From: Symsagittifera roscoffensis
Taxonomy: Eukaryota; Xenacoelomorpha; Acoela; Convolutidae
DNA length: 64,000 nucleotides
Reading direction: 5' to 3'
NCBI RefSeq assembly: GCF_963678635.1
Contig: NC_087067.1
Span: forward strand, 53,436,233 to 53,500,232
Shown here: positions 30,347 to 42,885 of the stretch, one piece after another
Layout: every line of letters starts with the position of its first letter
Position numbering within the stretch: the stretch's first letter is position 1
The notes under the pieces: generated by a model
What the model was told of the DNA's origin: nothing
Database searches by the model: none
The model's input: only the letters and a program-made list of their open reading frames with translations
Translations under genes and position numbers: made by a program

Positions 30347-32917
30347 TCATTCCATAAACGATGCGTCAAATATTTCAGACGCCCATAGTTTGGTTAAACT
30401 TGATTTGAAAACGTGTACACTCTCGCTTGATTTTACTGTTTTGGGTAATGAGTTCCAGTTGTTAATGGCTGCAACTGTAAAGAATATTTGTCTAGCAGTA
30501 GTTCTGGTCTTCTTGGTCAAAATCTTGAAAAGGTTTCTTCTTGTGTCTCTTTCGTTGATTGTAAAAACTCTTTCAGTCGCTGCTGTATCATAGAAGCAGT
30601 TCAAAATTTTGAAGACTTCAATCACTCTCGCAGTTTGCGTCTGTACTCGAGTGTTGGTAGTTTCAAAATCTGAAGTCGTTTCGAGTAGCTGTATTTGCGT
30701 ATACCTGGAATAAATTTTGTTGCGCGTCGCTGAACATTTTCAATAGTAATTTTGTCTTTTTTAAGGTATGGATTCCATGCCTGATTTGCATACTCCAGAT
30801 GTGTTCAGGCTTTGTACAGCGTCGTTAGAATTTCAGAGGTCAGGTTCACGAAGCTTTTCCAGATTATCGCGACTAAACTGTTTGCCACCTTCGTCTTTTT
30901 AGCGATGTGCTCACGGTAATGTAATTTTGAGTCAACGATAACTCCCAGTTCCTTCTCTGATTCTACTTTGCTTAGTTGTTTTCCGCCATTTGAGATATAG
31001 TTCCGTTCAGATTGTTTCGTTCTTCCCGTTAGGGTAAGTGTATGACATTTTGTCAGATTGAGCTTCATTAAACTGCTTTCAGCCCATTTGGAAATTTCAT
31101 TCAGGTCAAGTTGTAGTTTTTCTTCTTGAGTCTCATCAGTAATTGATCTGAATATTTTGGCGTCATCTGCGTATAGAAGCATGGGATGTAATGCCATCCG
31201 TCATCGAGTTGAATAGCAAAAAAAGTATTGGTCTTTCACTTACCACTACCTGTTGCGTCCTATCCGTTAAGAATGCTGTGATCCAGTTTAAAGTTTTCCC
31301 TTTGATCCCATATTTTGATATTGTGCTCAATAGTCTTTTGTGGGGAACGCTATCAAAAGTTTTTTGGAAGTCAATGTACACTATGTCTACCTCATAACGC
31401 CTGTCCAATTCTGCAGTCCAGTCGTCGAGCTCTTTTAATAACTGGAGAGTCGTCGATTGACCTGGTAAGAAAAATTAGTGTTTGTCTGATAAGATTTTGT
31501 TTTGTCTCAAGAAGTCAAACAGGTGTCTTGTTATCACTTTTTCCATTATTTTGCAACAGATTGATTTGAGGCTATTAGGTCTGTAATTGTTTGGGTAACT
31601 TTTTGCGTCTTTTTTGTGAATCGCTGTTATATTTGCGCATTTCCAATCTTGGGGTATTTCTCCCTTATCCCAGGAATTTTTCTTTAAAGAACACAGTATT
31701 TCAGCTACTTCATATCGGCATTCACTCAGAATCTTTGGGTGAACATTATCAGCTCGCATCGATTTCGTGGTGTCTAACGCTGCAAGTTCATTTAGTATTA
31801 CCTCTTCAGATAGATATAGATCATCTGAGCTTTGCTGCTCTTGGAGATCCATTAAATCCAAGCTGCTAGGTGTTTCTATTGTTAAAACTGAATAAAAGAA
31901 ATCAGACAGTGCAGTTGCTTTCTCCATGTCGGTCTTTGCCCAATTATTATTGCTGATTTTGAGTGCAGGTATCGTCTCAGTGGAATTTATTTTTTTTGTT
32001 TACATAGTTCCAAAGTTTTTAGGTTGCTGTGTTATGCTCTTTGTTATATCTTCATCATGTATTCGAACACAATTCCGTGTGAGTTTTGTGACTTTGTTTC
32101 GAACACTCGAGTATTTTTCATAATTTTTTTGTGTCTTATCTCTCCTGACATCTCTCCAAATTTTTTGTTTTTCATGATCTGCATCTCTCACTTCGGGTCT
32201 CATCGGCATTTTGTTTTACTTTATACGAATTTGATTTTTGTAGGGATGAAATTCCTAACAGCACAATCAAGAGTGCTTTTAAGTTTTTCGCAGTTTTGCT
32301 CTAGTGTTTGCGATTCTTCATACATTATGCTGGTGTTTAACTCTGATCGGAGTTCCACATAGCTCCCTCTGTTGTAACTCAGTCTCTCTCTACGTCGCTT
32401 TGTTGTCCACAGATCAATGTTTGCTTGGAATAGTGTGAGATCACCCTTACCCAGCGGGGAGATGTATTCTCTGCTAGAGCTAGTTGATTCCAGGATTTTC
32501 CGGCTAGCATGAGATCCAGTAGTGATGGTTCGTTGTTTTTGGTCACACGCGTTGGACTATCAATGTATTGATCGAGATAAGAATCTTTTGCCGCTTTAAT
32601 GAATTGGTGTTTTTTGCTTTCTCGTCATGATTCGTGCTGATCTATTGCCAATCTATATCTCTGTAAATAATGTCTCCTAGTACAATGTATCTAGAACGGT
32701 TGGGTTCAATGCTTCTGAAGACGTTGTTAAGGTTGTAGTTGTTTTCAGGAGTTGATGATGGGCTCCGATAGGTGGAAGCTATCACAGCTTCTGCCTTTGT
32801 TTGCAGTAGATTGTATACTTGTAATTTCTCAAATCCGGAGTCCTTGTTTATTTCCTTGTAATCGATGTCCTTTCGAATATAAAACAACATGCCTCTCCCC
32901 TCCTCGTTCGGTTTCAA
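30347..32917 (-). pseudogene. LINE ORF2: endonuclease and reverse transcriptase
   Basis: Endonuclease (32,917-32,642): GRGMLFYIRKDIDYKE, IASTYRSPSS and VLGDIIYRDIDW, as in APE-type enzymes. Reverse transcriptase: DTTKSMRADNVHPKIL, GEIPQDWKCANITAIHKK, NNYRPNSLKSICCKIMEKVI (31,927-31,475); VDIVYIDFQKTFDSVPH (31,408-31,163); LLYADDAKIF with YADD at 31,162-31,173 and MKLNLTKCHTLTL (31,197-30,805). C-terminus (30,625-30,347): ATERVFTINERDTRRN and INNWNSLPKTV. The segment that normally carries the GVPQGSVLGP motif is deleted between QQVVVSERP and ILFLLF. CR1-like assignment rests on this motif set; the exact clade is uncertain. Confidence 0.85.
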
Positions 32918-33232
32918 GTTTTTTGTTTTAAATTGTAGCAGTCAAGTTTGTGCCAAATTGGGTTCCACACGATTACAGAGTTCTTGGTTTTCGCTTCAGT
33001 TAGGGCAATGATGTGTGGTAACATATTTGATTGTTGTAGTAGTTCTTATAGTTCAATGAACTTATCAGAAGTTAATGTGTTTAACTTCCCGAGCCAGAGC
33101 TCAAAATGTTCTTTGTTTCCGGCGTTATTTTTTGCAATACTTCTATCTCTCTTTTCTTTACTCTGATGATTTTGTTCCCATTGACAATGTGTATGAAGTT
33201 CCCGGGTTCCTGTTAAATTTCTGCTCGTTGCA

Positions 33233-34545
33233 CTAGAAAACGGATTTTCCCCCTCGGCAAATTTTAATCGAACTTTTCATCATGAGTTCCGGGTCTTTCG
33301 GTGAGTCTAGCGTGATTCTCAGTGGGCTGGGCCTCGCTCTGTTCTCTTGATCAGGGGCTTTGCCTAGTCGGGTAACGTTTTTAACTTTAGTTGGTTCAAT
33401 TTCTATGCTAGAGCATAGTTGATGGATCAATGACATATCCTCATTATAACGTTCTTTTGAGTCCCTTGACTGGCTTTCAGGGGCTTTTTGTGTATAAGAT
33501 TCTTTTTCTTTCTTAAGTCTTCTTCTTCTTCTCGTTTTTGTTCTGGTCCAGCTTCCAGAATTATGTCTTTCAGGTGATTGGTGACCTGAGGCTCTCTTTT
33601 CCAGGCATTATCTTTCACTGTGCTTGATCCCATTGTTGGCTGTGATTTGGCTTTTGTTCCATTCATGAAGTAGTAGAAGTCCTCCATTAGACTCTTCACG
33701 CACGGAATCAACCGTCTTATCCAGGTCATTAGTTGTCTCCGGATTCGTTTCTGGAGCGGTTGCACCCTTAATTAGGCTTTTTAGTTCGTGTGTACATGTG
33801 TCAAGATACCATATGCCCATACTTTTAAGCACCTACCTAGGCCCTTACCTAGCCCTTACCTAGGCCGCTCCGAAACATCCAAGTTCCAGTAGCTACCAGA
33901 AAAAAATCTAAAAAATGATAATCTAACCTTACTTTTTCTTGTTTTTCTTCTTTTGAGGCCTGCTTCTCTTGGTCTTTCTTTTGCTTCTCTTCCTTGATTT
34001 TCTGAACAGTGGACAGTATTTCTTCACGAGTGATTCAAGGTTTTTGAGCCGCTGAAAAATCGTTTCCAAAAACTTTATTTCCAAGTTCGTTGAGGGATGT
34101 GTTTTCTTGAGGTTTGATTGGTACCACCACTCTTTCTGTTTGCGACTTGAAATTAATTTCTTTCCGGCTGCTTTTACTAGAGTATTCAATGTTTCTAATT
34201 CTGGAAAAATTTGTTTTGCGTTTTCTCTTTGGCAAAAATTAATTCGTCAGGTATGTTTTCTGAGCGTGTTGATCAGATTCCGGACTTTTTTCTGCTTTCT
34301 GATCGTTCAGTCTGTGTTTGGTAATTGTGTTGTTTAACTCGTCGTACAGAAGGATGATGTCTACTTGCTTTACGTAGTTTTCCCTTTTCTAGGAGAAAGT
34401 CAAGGTTCAAAACGTTGTGGATAGAGTTGGGGTTTAGACTCAATCCTTTCGATGCAAAACTGATGCGTGATAACACTCTCTTCAAACTGTTTGGGGCTAA
34501 TTCGGTTGCGGTTTTCAGGGAGCTGGCTCCAATTATAAACACCAT
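33233..34545 (-). pseudogene. LINE ORF1-like region
   Basis: 33,436-33,233 has SIEIEPTKVKNVTRLGKAP followed by RPSPLRITLDSPKDPELMM, a pattern seen in ORF1 proteins of invertebrate LINEs. 33,765-33,427 is charged (AGPEQKREEEEDLRKKK). Further upstream, 34,189-33,929 and 34,545-34,273 are Lys/Arg-rich or Ser-rich with no recognised domain and may be ORF1 N-terminus or flank. No zinc knuckle seen. Confidence 0.5.
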
Positions 34546-34600
34546 TAACAGTCAACAATCTTCACCCACAAAATTAGAGGCGTGGGACTTGTTAATAATG

Positions 34601-35306
34601 TTTTTAGATTTGGTCCTCTAGCTCAATTTATCAGAAGTTAGTCAATTTCAAACTCACGGTTTGTGAATTTGAAATAGATAAGTTTACTTAATATGTTTAT
34701 CACAACAATAGTGTAGAGATAGAACTATTTATTAAGTTTATCACAATAATAAAGTTATCACAAGAAAATACCTTCAAAAAGTTTTTAACAGACGAAGCTG
34801 AGCTATGCAACACTTGCGATACTAGATCTATCAAAATGAATGAGATCTATCAAAATCTATTAAAGAAAATCGTGAAAAAAAACATTGTTAAACACTAAAA
34901 GCAAAATCAGTATAGGAACGAAGTTAACCAGTCGGCGACAGAGCTAAACGTACCTGAGCAAAAACTTATCCTGCCGAGAAATTTTTAAAATCAAAACGAA
35001 TCAAAAAAAATTTACGTTCCCCTTCCTCTCATAACACATACATGAAAGGACTATTCAGTTCAAAAGTATCATGGTAACCGTGGTTACAGTCAGGTTATTT
35101 TTCATCGTATTTTCCAATCCAAACCCTGGGAATTTTGAAGAGTGAAGAATAATGTGAATAGAATTAAAGAGAGTCAGATGGTTGGAATCAAGCCAATCAC
35201 ATTGTAAAAACTAACATCGGCACAGAACATACCGAAGTTGAAAGAAACCCAAAAAAAATGACCCGATGTGTGACAACAGGTCTATCAGATACATATACTA
35301 CGCTGC
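34601..35306. other. AT-rich noncoding DNA
   Basis: No gene or clear repeat seen. Short direct repeats such as TTATCACAA occur near 34,698-34,760. Confidence 0.4.
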
Positions 35307-36266
35307 TGTGCCATTCGACCAGAATGCCGCAAACAATGGTTCGCCAAAACGAATTTTATTTTGTGGCATTCGACCAGAATGGTCAAAACGCATGGCAACA
35401 TCGAAATTTTATTGGTAGCAGCCGAGTGAGAAAACTGGCGGTTTTGACGAATTAACAGTGTTACGAAACACTTTTTACGAAACAATTGATTTACGAAACA
35501 ATTTTTTAATTTTGATTTTGGCGTGCATGACACGTAACAGTTTTAACTTTCGCGAACATTGAAACCGCAAAAATCAAAAAATGATTGTCGCTGAAATAAC
35601 AAAGACGAACTGTTAACGAAAGAGACAACAGAAAAAAGAGTCGAAGATATTGTCGGAAGAACATTCCGAATTGTAACGATTGTGCAGCTACAATCGTTAC
35701 GGAGCAGCTCCTTAGAATTCGGAGGGGTAGTGGGAAGATTTTGCTACCATTCCCAGAACGTGACAAGACAGCTCTTAGACCGGATTCAAAAACCCGGAAG
35801 GGTCTTGGGAATAGACTGAAACTGAGTTTCTAACAACTTTTAGCTTCCGGAAAGGCCTTGAGTTAAATTGTATTAACATCAAGTTCGATTTTCAGAATAT
35901 AAGAAGCTAGGAGTTAAGGGAAAGGATTGACCCACCTAAGGATATGATGATATTTATCTTCTGGACAAAGACAATAGTTTTATAATAATTAGGTAGTTGC
36001 CCTGTTTTTAGGAGTAACCTAGTGGTCTTGGAATATTGAGATCAAGTCATGAGCGCACTATTTTGCATGTAACTAATTTAATTTGCGCGATCTGGCCGAT
36101 AGCCTTAAATTGTAACGACTTTGTCGACCCAATTTAATGAACCACACATAAAACTGGCTTTGGTAGAGACGGTTAAAAGCATATGAAGCTGAGTTTAGAC
36201 GCTAGCCAGTCGTTTTAGAACCTAGCTTTATTTCACGTCGATTTGAACTTCCGGGCGAATGTTACA
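35307..36266 (+). repeat. LTR-A copy, near full length
   Basis: Starts TGTGCCATTCGACCAGAATG and ends GGGCGAATGTTACA; the start motif is repeated at 35,359. It keeps the perfect 11-bp hairpin GTAACGATTGT-GCAGCT-ACAATCGTTAC at 35,673-35,700. No polypurine tract in front and no gene attached, so it looks like a solo LTR. Target duplication not seen. Confidence 0.6.
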
Positions 36267-36504
36267 TAGATGTTTTTATTGCGCTCCTGCGTGTTATTCT
36301 TTTTAGCATCATGACCGGCAGAACCGTTAACGAGCACTACGCGCCGAGCAGAGGTCTACAAAAACGCCCTTTATAAGGACCATACCGCCGGGGCGGAAGG
36401 GTACTTCGGAACGCGGAAGCCTTCCGGATTCCCGTGAATAGTTATTTAACCTATATAAGACCAAAAATTCACGTTCCAGGAAGGGTGGGGGGATTGGCTT
36501 TTTA
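36267..36504. other. Spacer between LTR-A copies
   Basis: Slightly GC-richer DNA with CTATATAAG at 36,450-36,458. No open frame of note. Confidence 0.3.
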
Positions 36505-37026
36505 CCGAGCAATTCCGGAGAATCAAGAAGAGCATTAGGAGGATTTTACAACCCTTCCAGAAGGATGATAAGACTGCTCCGCGTCCGGATTCCAGAATAC
36601 GGAAGGGTCTCGGGCAGAAAACTGAATGTGTATTTTAAGATGTTTTAGCTTCCAGATATGTCCTGAATTGAATTAAATAACATCAAAATTCGTTTTCAGG
36701 TAATGAGAAATTAGGAGTTGAGGAAAAGGGTTGATGGAAAAAGGGTTGAGGAAAAGGGTAGCCCTGTTTTTAGGAGTGACCTCGTGGTCTGGGGATACTG
36801 AGACCCAGCCATGAGCTCACTATTTTGCATAACACTAAGTTAATCTGCGTGTTCTGGCCGGTAGCCCAAAAACAGTAATGATTTTGTCGACCCAATGTTA
36901 AAGGACCACCAGGACTGGCTGGGGTAGAGACTGTTAAAAGTATTTAAAGCTGTGTTTAGACGCTAGCCAGTCGTTTCATACCTTAGTTTTTTTTCCGACG
37001 ATATGAAATTCCGGGCGAATACTACA
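36505..37026 (+). repeat. LTR-A fragment (3' part)
   Basis: From GAGCAATTCCGGAGAATCA to GGGCGAATACTACA. It follows the downstream half of LTR-A and lacks U3. Confidence 0.6.
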
Positions 37027-38040
37027 AATCGTTCCATCGCCTAGCTTTATTTTCCGTCCGTATGTACTTCCGCGTGAAAAACGATGATTTTTAAGGAAAT
37101 TAGAGTCTTTTACAAGAATTTTAAGTGTAGTCATAAAAGATGAATAAAATTCAATAAGAACAAGAATAGCCATTTGCTCTGCATGAAGCACATAATGTTC
37201 TTACCATATTCTTTAAAAAATTCTGGTCTGATGATTTGATCTGACCAAAAACTGAAAACTAGGTGAAAACTGGACAGTCACAGAAAAATCGGCAACTCGG
37301 TAAAAAATTCAAAAAAACTTTAATTGAAAGTTTTCTTTTAAGAAAAAGGCGCAAAAAAGTTTAAAAAACGATTAATGAAGTTAAACTGAAGTTTCGTGGT
37401 TTATCCCTCTATAATAAGCCTGCTCGTTTGCTTTACTCGCTTGAAATTAGACTTAAACTCAAAAAATTTCAAACCGGTTTTCCTCGACACTGGTACATAT
37501 TTAAAAAAAAATTTTATGTCGTTCTAATCAGGATTGAAAGGTTTTCTTATGAGAAATCGCTCTATTCATTAGGATGATTATTTGTGGTATTTAACTTTGT
37601 TTGCAAAATAAAATAAGCCTTCACGCTCACCTTATTTGCTCAAAATTACACCAAAAACCGACAAATTCAAATGGGTTTTTCTCGACACTGAGAAAACATT
37701 TTCAAAATTTCGATGTCGTCACGCAAACAATTCCGATGTTTACTTAAGTGACTCATTTTGCGTGGAAAACAAAAACAAGAAAAAAACTAAAACACACCCG
37801 AATACGAAGTTCCTCCCCATTTTCAGTTGCCAGAACAATACAGCGCTTTTCGGTTATTTAATATCTTCAGATTCATTGAAAGAAAAGGGATAACCTTAAC
37901 AATTTAGCTTTCACTGTTCAACTAGCATCAAACGCTCTCTAACTAATTTAGCAGATAAAGTTATTTCTATTCGATTTAGACTGAGGCGTAGCAGAAATTT
38001 TTCTTTCTAATCCAAGCATTGCAAAATAAACTCTAGAAAG
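37027..38040. other. AT-rich noncoding DNA next to the repeat array
   Basis: The first 150 bp resemble the sequence that follows LTR-A ends in the array (AAAAACGATGATTTTT, AAGATGAATAAAATTC). The rest shows no gene; open frames here are short and of low complexity. Confidence 0.35.
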
Positions 38041-39154
38041 CAAAAGTCTAAAAAAAATTTCAGCTGCTAGTCTTCTAAATTATCATTTTGAGAAAAAAAA
38101 TGCCAAGAAATGAAAAAAGTAAGAATTGAGAAACAAGCAGTCAACATTTTCTGTAAGAACTCAAAAATCTCACACACATACAATAAATTAATACATATGC
38201 GAAGCGATACTAAACAAAATTCAGATACAAAAAATGCAAAATCAAAAAGTTATGTGTCTCAAACGAGAAACTTGAATAAATTGTTGAAAAAAACGTTGCG
38301 TGAAAACTTTATTGCAATTGATGGTCACACTACTGAATATCGTAAGACAATCGCCACAGATCTCTCCTTGATCCTACCTTAAACAAAATTGGACAAAAAC
38401 TGCACTTGCAACTACAAGTAATGTTGTTTACAGTAAAAGATAAATCAGTGAGCTGAAAAAACCACTTGAACAAAAAAAATGGTTTTTTGAGTTTCTTTTT
38501 AATTTTTCAATTCCCCCTTGAAACTAGAATGAACAACACTTGCACTTGCAACAACCGTGAATTTTTTCTACAGCGCAACCATAAAACCGTTGTGGCAATA
38601 GCCGACAAAATCTGAGCGAACAAACGAAAAACCAACAATTCATTTTTCTCGGAAGTTTTTTCTCGGAATTTTTCTCGGCATACTGAAAAAACAAGATCTG
38701 GCCACGAATCAAACCCCAGACTTCAGGGTACAAAGTCAACTGTCTTACCTTCAGACTAGGGAAAGCAATCTAGAACATGTTAAAGAAGATAAGAAGAAAA
38801 GTAAAGAGAAGATACAGGAAGCAATTCAACCGATTTTGTTAACTGGTTGTTAACCCAAAAAAAACTCTATTCCACTTTGATAAGGCTTGCTTATGGCAAG
38901 CACAAAAATTAATTTAACCGATAATAAGGCTACCAGGTAAACTATCTGAGGTTGAACAAAAATAATTATATGGTAATTAGGTAGTTGCCCTGTTTTTAGG
39001 AGTGGGATACAGGGATACTGAGACCCAGCCATGAGCTCACTATTTTGCATGTATATTGGACAGAAACCATGCATTCGCTAAAAACAGCAATAGTGACTCT
39101 CGAAAGTGAAGAAAAAGAGTGAATTAAATTGAAATTACTATCGAGACTGTCCGA
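38041..39154 (+). repeat. Array module M, copy 1
   Basis: Begins CAAAAGTCTAAAAAAAATTTCAGCTGCTAG and runs up to an LTR-A fragment. Further copies start near 43,165, 45,902 and 49,286. It includes an open frame of about 91 codons (38,110-38,382, KKVRIEKQAV...KTIATDLSLILP), also at 43,217-43,498 and 45,954-46,235 and truncated at 49,355-49,549. Copies differ by replacement changes (N/K, K/E, T/S) and one is broken, so coding constraint is not supported. Confidence 0.65.
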
Positions 39155-39757
39155 ATTGTATCGATTGTAGCTGTACAATCGTTACCGAGCAATTCCGGAG
39201 AATCAGGAAGGAAGAGTATTGGGAGGATTTTACCACCCCTCCAGTAGAATGACAAGACTGCTCTGCGTCCATATTCCAGAATCCGGAAGGGTCTCGGGCA
39301 AAAACTGAATATGCATTTAAAAAAATTTTAGCTTCCAGATATGTCCTGAATTGAATTAAAAAACATCAAAATTCGTTTTCAGATAATGAGAAGCTAGGAG
39401 TTGAGGGAAAGGGTTGATCCATCTCCGATGGATATGATGATTTTTATCTACTGAACAAAACAATGGTAATACAATAAGTAAAGAGTTGCTCTGTTTTTAG
39501 GAGTGAACTCTTGGTCCGGGGATACTGAGACCCAGCGATGAGCTCACTATTTTGCATGTAACTAAATGAATCTGCGTGTTCTGGCCGGTAACCCAAAAAC
39601 AGTGAAGATTTTGTCGACCCGATGTTAAAGGATCACACATAAAACTGGCTTTGGTAGAGACGGTTAAAAGCATATGAAGCTGTGTTTAGACGCTAGCCAG
39701 TCGTTTCATGACCTAGCTTTATTTTACGTCGATATATAATTCCGGGCGAATATTACA
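39155..39757 (+). repeat. LTR-A fragment in array
   Basis: Contains the hairpin region ATTGTATCGATTGT...ACAATCGTTAC (one stem mismatch), TTTTTAGGAGTGAACTC, TTTGTCGACCCGATG and the end GGGCGAATATTACA. Lacks the LTR start. Confidence 0.65.
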
Positions 39758-40004
39758 AGTCGTTTCACAACCCAGTTTTATTTTCCGTCGTACTCTCGCG
39801 TGAAAAACGATGATTTTTACGCTACCTAGAGTCTTTCGCAAAAAATTTTTGTGTAGACATAAAAGATGAATAAAATTCAAAAAAAATAAGGATAGCCATT
39901 TGCTCTGCATGTAGCACAGAATGTTCTCACCATTTTTTTTTAAAAGTGTGGTGTGATGATTTGATCTGATCAAAAACTAAAAACTAGGCATATTGGACAG
40001 AAAC

Positions 40005-41025
40005 CATGCATCCCAAAAAACTGAAAAATTAACGCAAATCTTTGTTCAAATTTCACAATTTCGCAAATCTTTGTTCAAATCTTTGTTCAACCATTTAACA
40101 GTTTCCAAAACTATGTTCTGAAAAAAAATAACAAAAAAGTTAGAAAGCTCACGGCCGGTAGTCCGAATAAACTGGGAAGAAATCAGTAAAACAGACCAAA
40201 AAACTATCCCTTTTTGTTTTCAGCCGATGAGCCAGAATCAGTAGCTCTAGACTAGTTGTTAATTGTACAGCATGGCTGGAAATGCAAATTTTAAGTTTGG
40301 AGGTTATGAGAACAGAGTTTTTTACTGTCTAGTACCCAATTGCAATGCCCTTACTTCTCACAAGGTTCAAGAACGCACAAAATGGCAAATTTTCAGCCAG
40401 AAAAACCACACTCCTGAATCTCGAACGACAATGGCTGCAGTTTTTTATAAAAATCTAGCCATGAAATCATTTACTCACCCAAATGCCAAGAAAACGTTTA
40501 ATAGTGTTTAGGAAACGGTTTCGGTATTTTGTTTAAAAAAGTGACAAATTGTCCTAATGTGCCAGTTGGTCATATTTAAATTTTTTTTGTTCAAATATGA
40601 TTTTTCACGAAAATCTTACGTGTAGACATAGAAGATGAAAAAATTCAATAACAACAAGGATAGCCATTTGCTATGAATGTAGCACAGAATGTTCTGACCA
40701 TATTCTTTAAAAAAGCGGGGTGTGATGATTTGATCTGATCAAAAACTAAAAACTAGGCATATTGGACAAAAACCATGCATCCCAAAAAAACTGAAAAATT
40801 AACGCAAATCTTTGTTCAAATTTCGAACAAAAATCTCTGGTACAAAAAATTTGTCGTGTATAAAAACCAGGAAACCATTTAACATTTTCCAAAACCATGT
40901 TTTGAAAAAAAATAACAAAAAAGTTAGAAAGCTCACGGCCGGTAGCTCACTATTTTGCATGTATATTGGACAGAAATCATGCATCCCAAAAAATGAAAAA
41001 TTAACGCAAATCTTTGTTCAAATTT
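40005..41025 (+). repeat. 1,619-bp tandem duplication, copy 1
   Basis: The block with TTTCACAATTTCGCAAATC, an open frame and the 202-bp units recurs 1,619 bp later at about 41,624-42,644 with few differences. Ends lie inside satellite units, as expected for unequal exchange. Confidence 0.65.
40272..40511 (+). CDS. Small open frame in array, doubtful
   Basis: ATG at 40,272 gives about 79 codons, starting MAGNANFKFGGYENRVFYCL and including CLVPNCNALTSHKV and TKWQIF. A splice-acceptor-like TTTTTGTTTTCAG lies about 35 bp upstream. The second copy at 41,891-42,130 stays open with changes G/C, S/I and H/N. It may be an exon fragment captured in the repeat. No family recognised; two cysteines alone do not make a finger. 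Confidence 0.2.
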   Translation: MAGNANFKFGGYENRVFYCLVPNCNALTSHKVQERTKWQIFSQKNHTPESRTTMAAVFYKNLAMKSFTHPNAKKTFNSV

Positions 41026-41623
41026 CGAACACAAAATCTCTTGTACAAAAAATTTGTCGTGTATAAAAACCAGGAAACCATTTAACCTTTTCCAAAACCA
41101 TGTTTTGAAAAAAATAACAAAAAAGTTAGAAAGCTCACGGCCGGTAGCTCACTATTTTGCATGTATATTGGACAGAAACCATGCATCCCAAAAAAATGAA
41201 AAATTAACGCAAATCTTTGTTCAAATTTCAACCAAAAAATCTCTTGTACAAAAAACTTGTCGTTTATAAAAACCAGGAAACCATTTAACATTTTCTAAAA
41301 CCATGTTCTGAAAAAAAAATAACAAAATTTAGAAAGCTCACGGCCGGTAGCCCGAAAAAAAAGTTAGAAAGCTCACGGTCGGTAGCTCACTATTTTGCAT
41401 GTATATTGGACAGAAACCAGGCATCCCAAAAAAAAGAAAAATTAACGCAAATCTATGTTCAAATTTCAAACACAAAATCTCTTGTACAAAAATTTTGTCG
41501 TGTATAAAAACCAGGAAACCATTTAACATTTTCCAAAACCATGTTCTGAAAAAAAAATAACAAAAAAGTTAGAAAGCTCACGGCCAGTAGCTCACTTTTT
41601 TGCATGTATGTTGGACAGAAACC

Positions 41624-42644
41624 ATGCATCCCAAAAAAAATGAAAAATTAACGCAAATCTTTGTTCAAATTTCACAATTTCGCAAATCTTTGTTCAAATC
41701 TTTGTTCAACCATTTAACATTTTCCAAAACTATGTTCTGAAAAAAAATAACAAAAAAGTTATAAAGCTCACGGCCGGTAGTCCGAATAAACTGGGAAGAA
41801 ATCAGTAAAACTGACCAAAAAACTATCCCTTTTTGTTTTCAGCCGATGAGCCAGAATCAGTAGCTCTAGACTAGTTGTTAATTGTACAGCATGGCTGGAA
41901 ATGCAAATTTTAAGTTTGGATGTTATGAGAACAGAGTTTTTTACTGTCTAGTACCCAATTGCAATGCCCTTACTTCTCACAAGGTTCAAGAACGCACAAA
42001 ATGGCAAATTTTCATCCAGAAAAACCACACTCCTGAATCTCGAACGACAATGGCTGCAGTTTTTTATAAAAATCTAGCCATGAAATCATTTACTAACCCA
42101 AATGCCAAGAAAACGTTTAATAGTGTTTAGGAAACGGTTTTGGTATTTTGTTTAAAAAAGTGACAAATTGTCCTAATGTGCCAGTTGGTCATATTTAAAT
42201 TTTTTTTGTTCAAATATGATTTTTCACGAAAATTTTACGTGTAGACATAGAAGATGAAAAAATTCAATAACAACAAGGATAGCCATTTGCTATGAATGTA
42301 GCACAGAATGTTCTGACCATATTCTTTAAAAAAGCGGGGTGTGATGATTTGATCTGATCAAAAACTAAAAACTAGGCATATTGGACAGAAACCATGCATC
42401 CCAAAAAAACTGAAAAATTAACGCAAATCTTTGTTCAAATTTCGAACAAAAATCTCTGGTACAAAAAATTTGTCGTGTATAAAAACCAGGAAACCATTTA
42501 ACATTTTCCAAAACCATGTTTTGAAAAAAAATAACAAAAAAGTTAGAAAGCTCACGGCCGGTAGCTCACTATTTTGCATGTATATTAGACAGAAATCATG
42601 CATCCCAAAAAATGAAAAATTAACGCAAATCTTTGTTCAAATTT
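41624..42644 (+). repeat. 1,619-bp tandem duplication, copy 2
   Basis: Second copy of the 40,005-41,025 block, containing the second open frame at 41,891-42,130. Confidence 0.65.
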
Positions 42645-42885
42645 CGAACAAAAAATCTCTTGTACAAAAAACTTGTCGTTTATAAAAACCAGGAAACCAT
42701 TTAACATTTTCTAAAACCATGTTATGAAAAAAAATAACAAAATTTAGAAAGCTCACGGCCGGTAGCCCGAAAAAAAAAATTAGAAAGCTCACGGTCGGTA
42801 GCTCACTATTTTGCATGTATATTGGACAGAAACCATGCATCCCAAAAAAAAATGAAAAATTAACGCAAATCTTTGTTCAAATTTC

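Larger units (their letters stand above)
30347..34600 (-). mobile_element. CR1-like LINE (non-LTR retrotransposon), decayed
   Basis: On the minus strand an ORF1-like region (34.5-33.2 kb) is followed by endonuclease (32.9-32.6 kb) and reverse transcriptase (31.9-30.3 kb). There are stops and frameshifts throughout. The 3' end lies near 30,340; I see no poly(A) or target duplication. It lies outside the Gypsy material and could be older. Confidence 0.8.
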
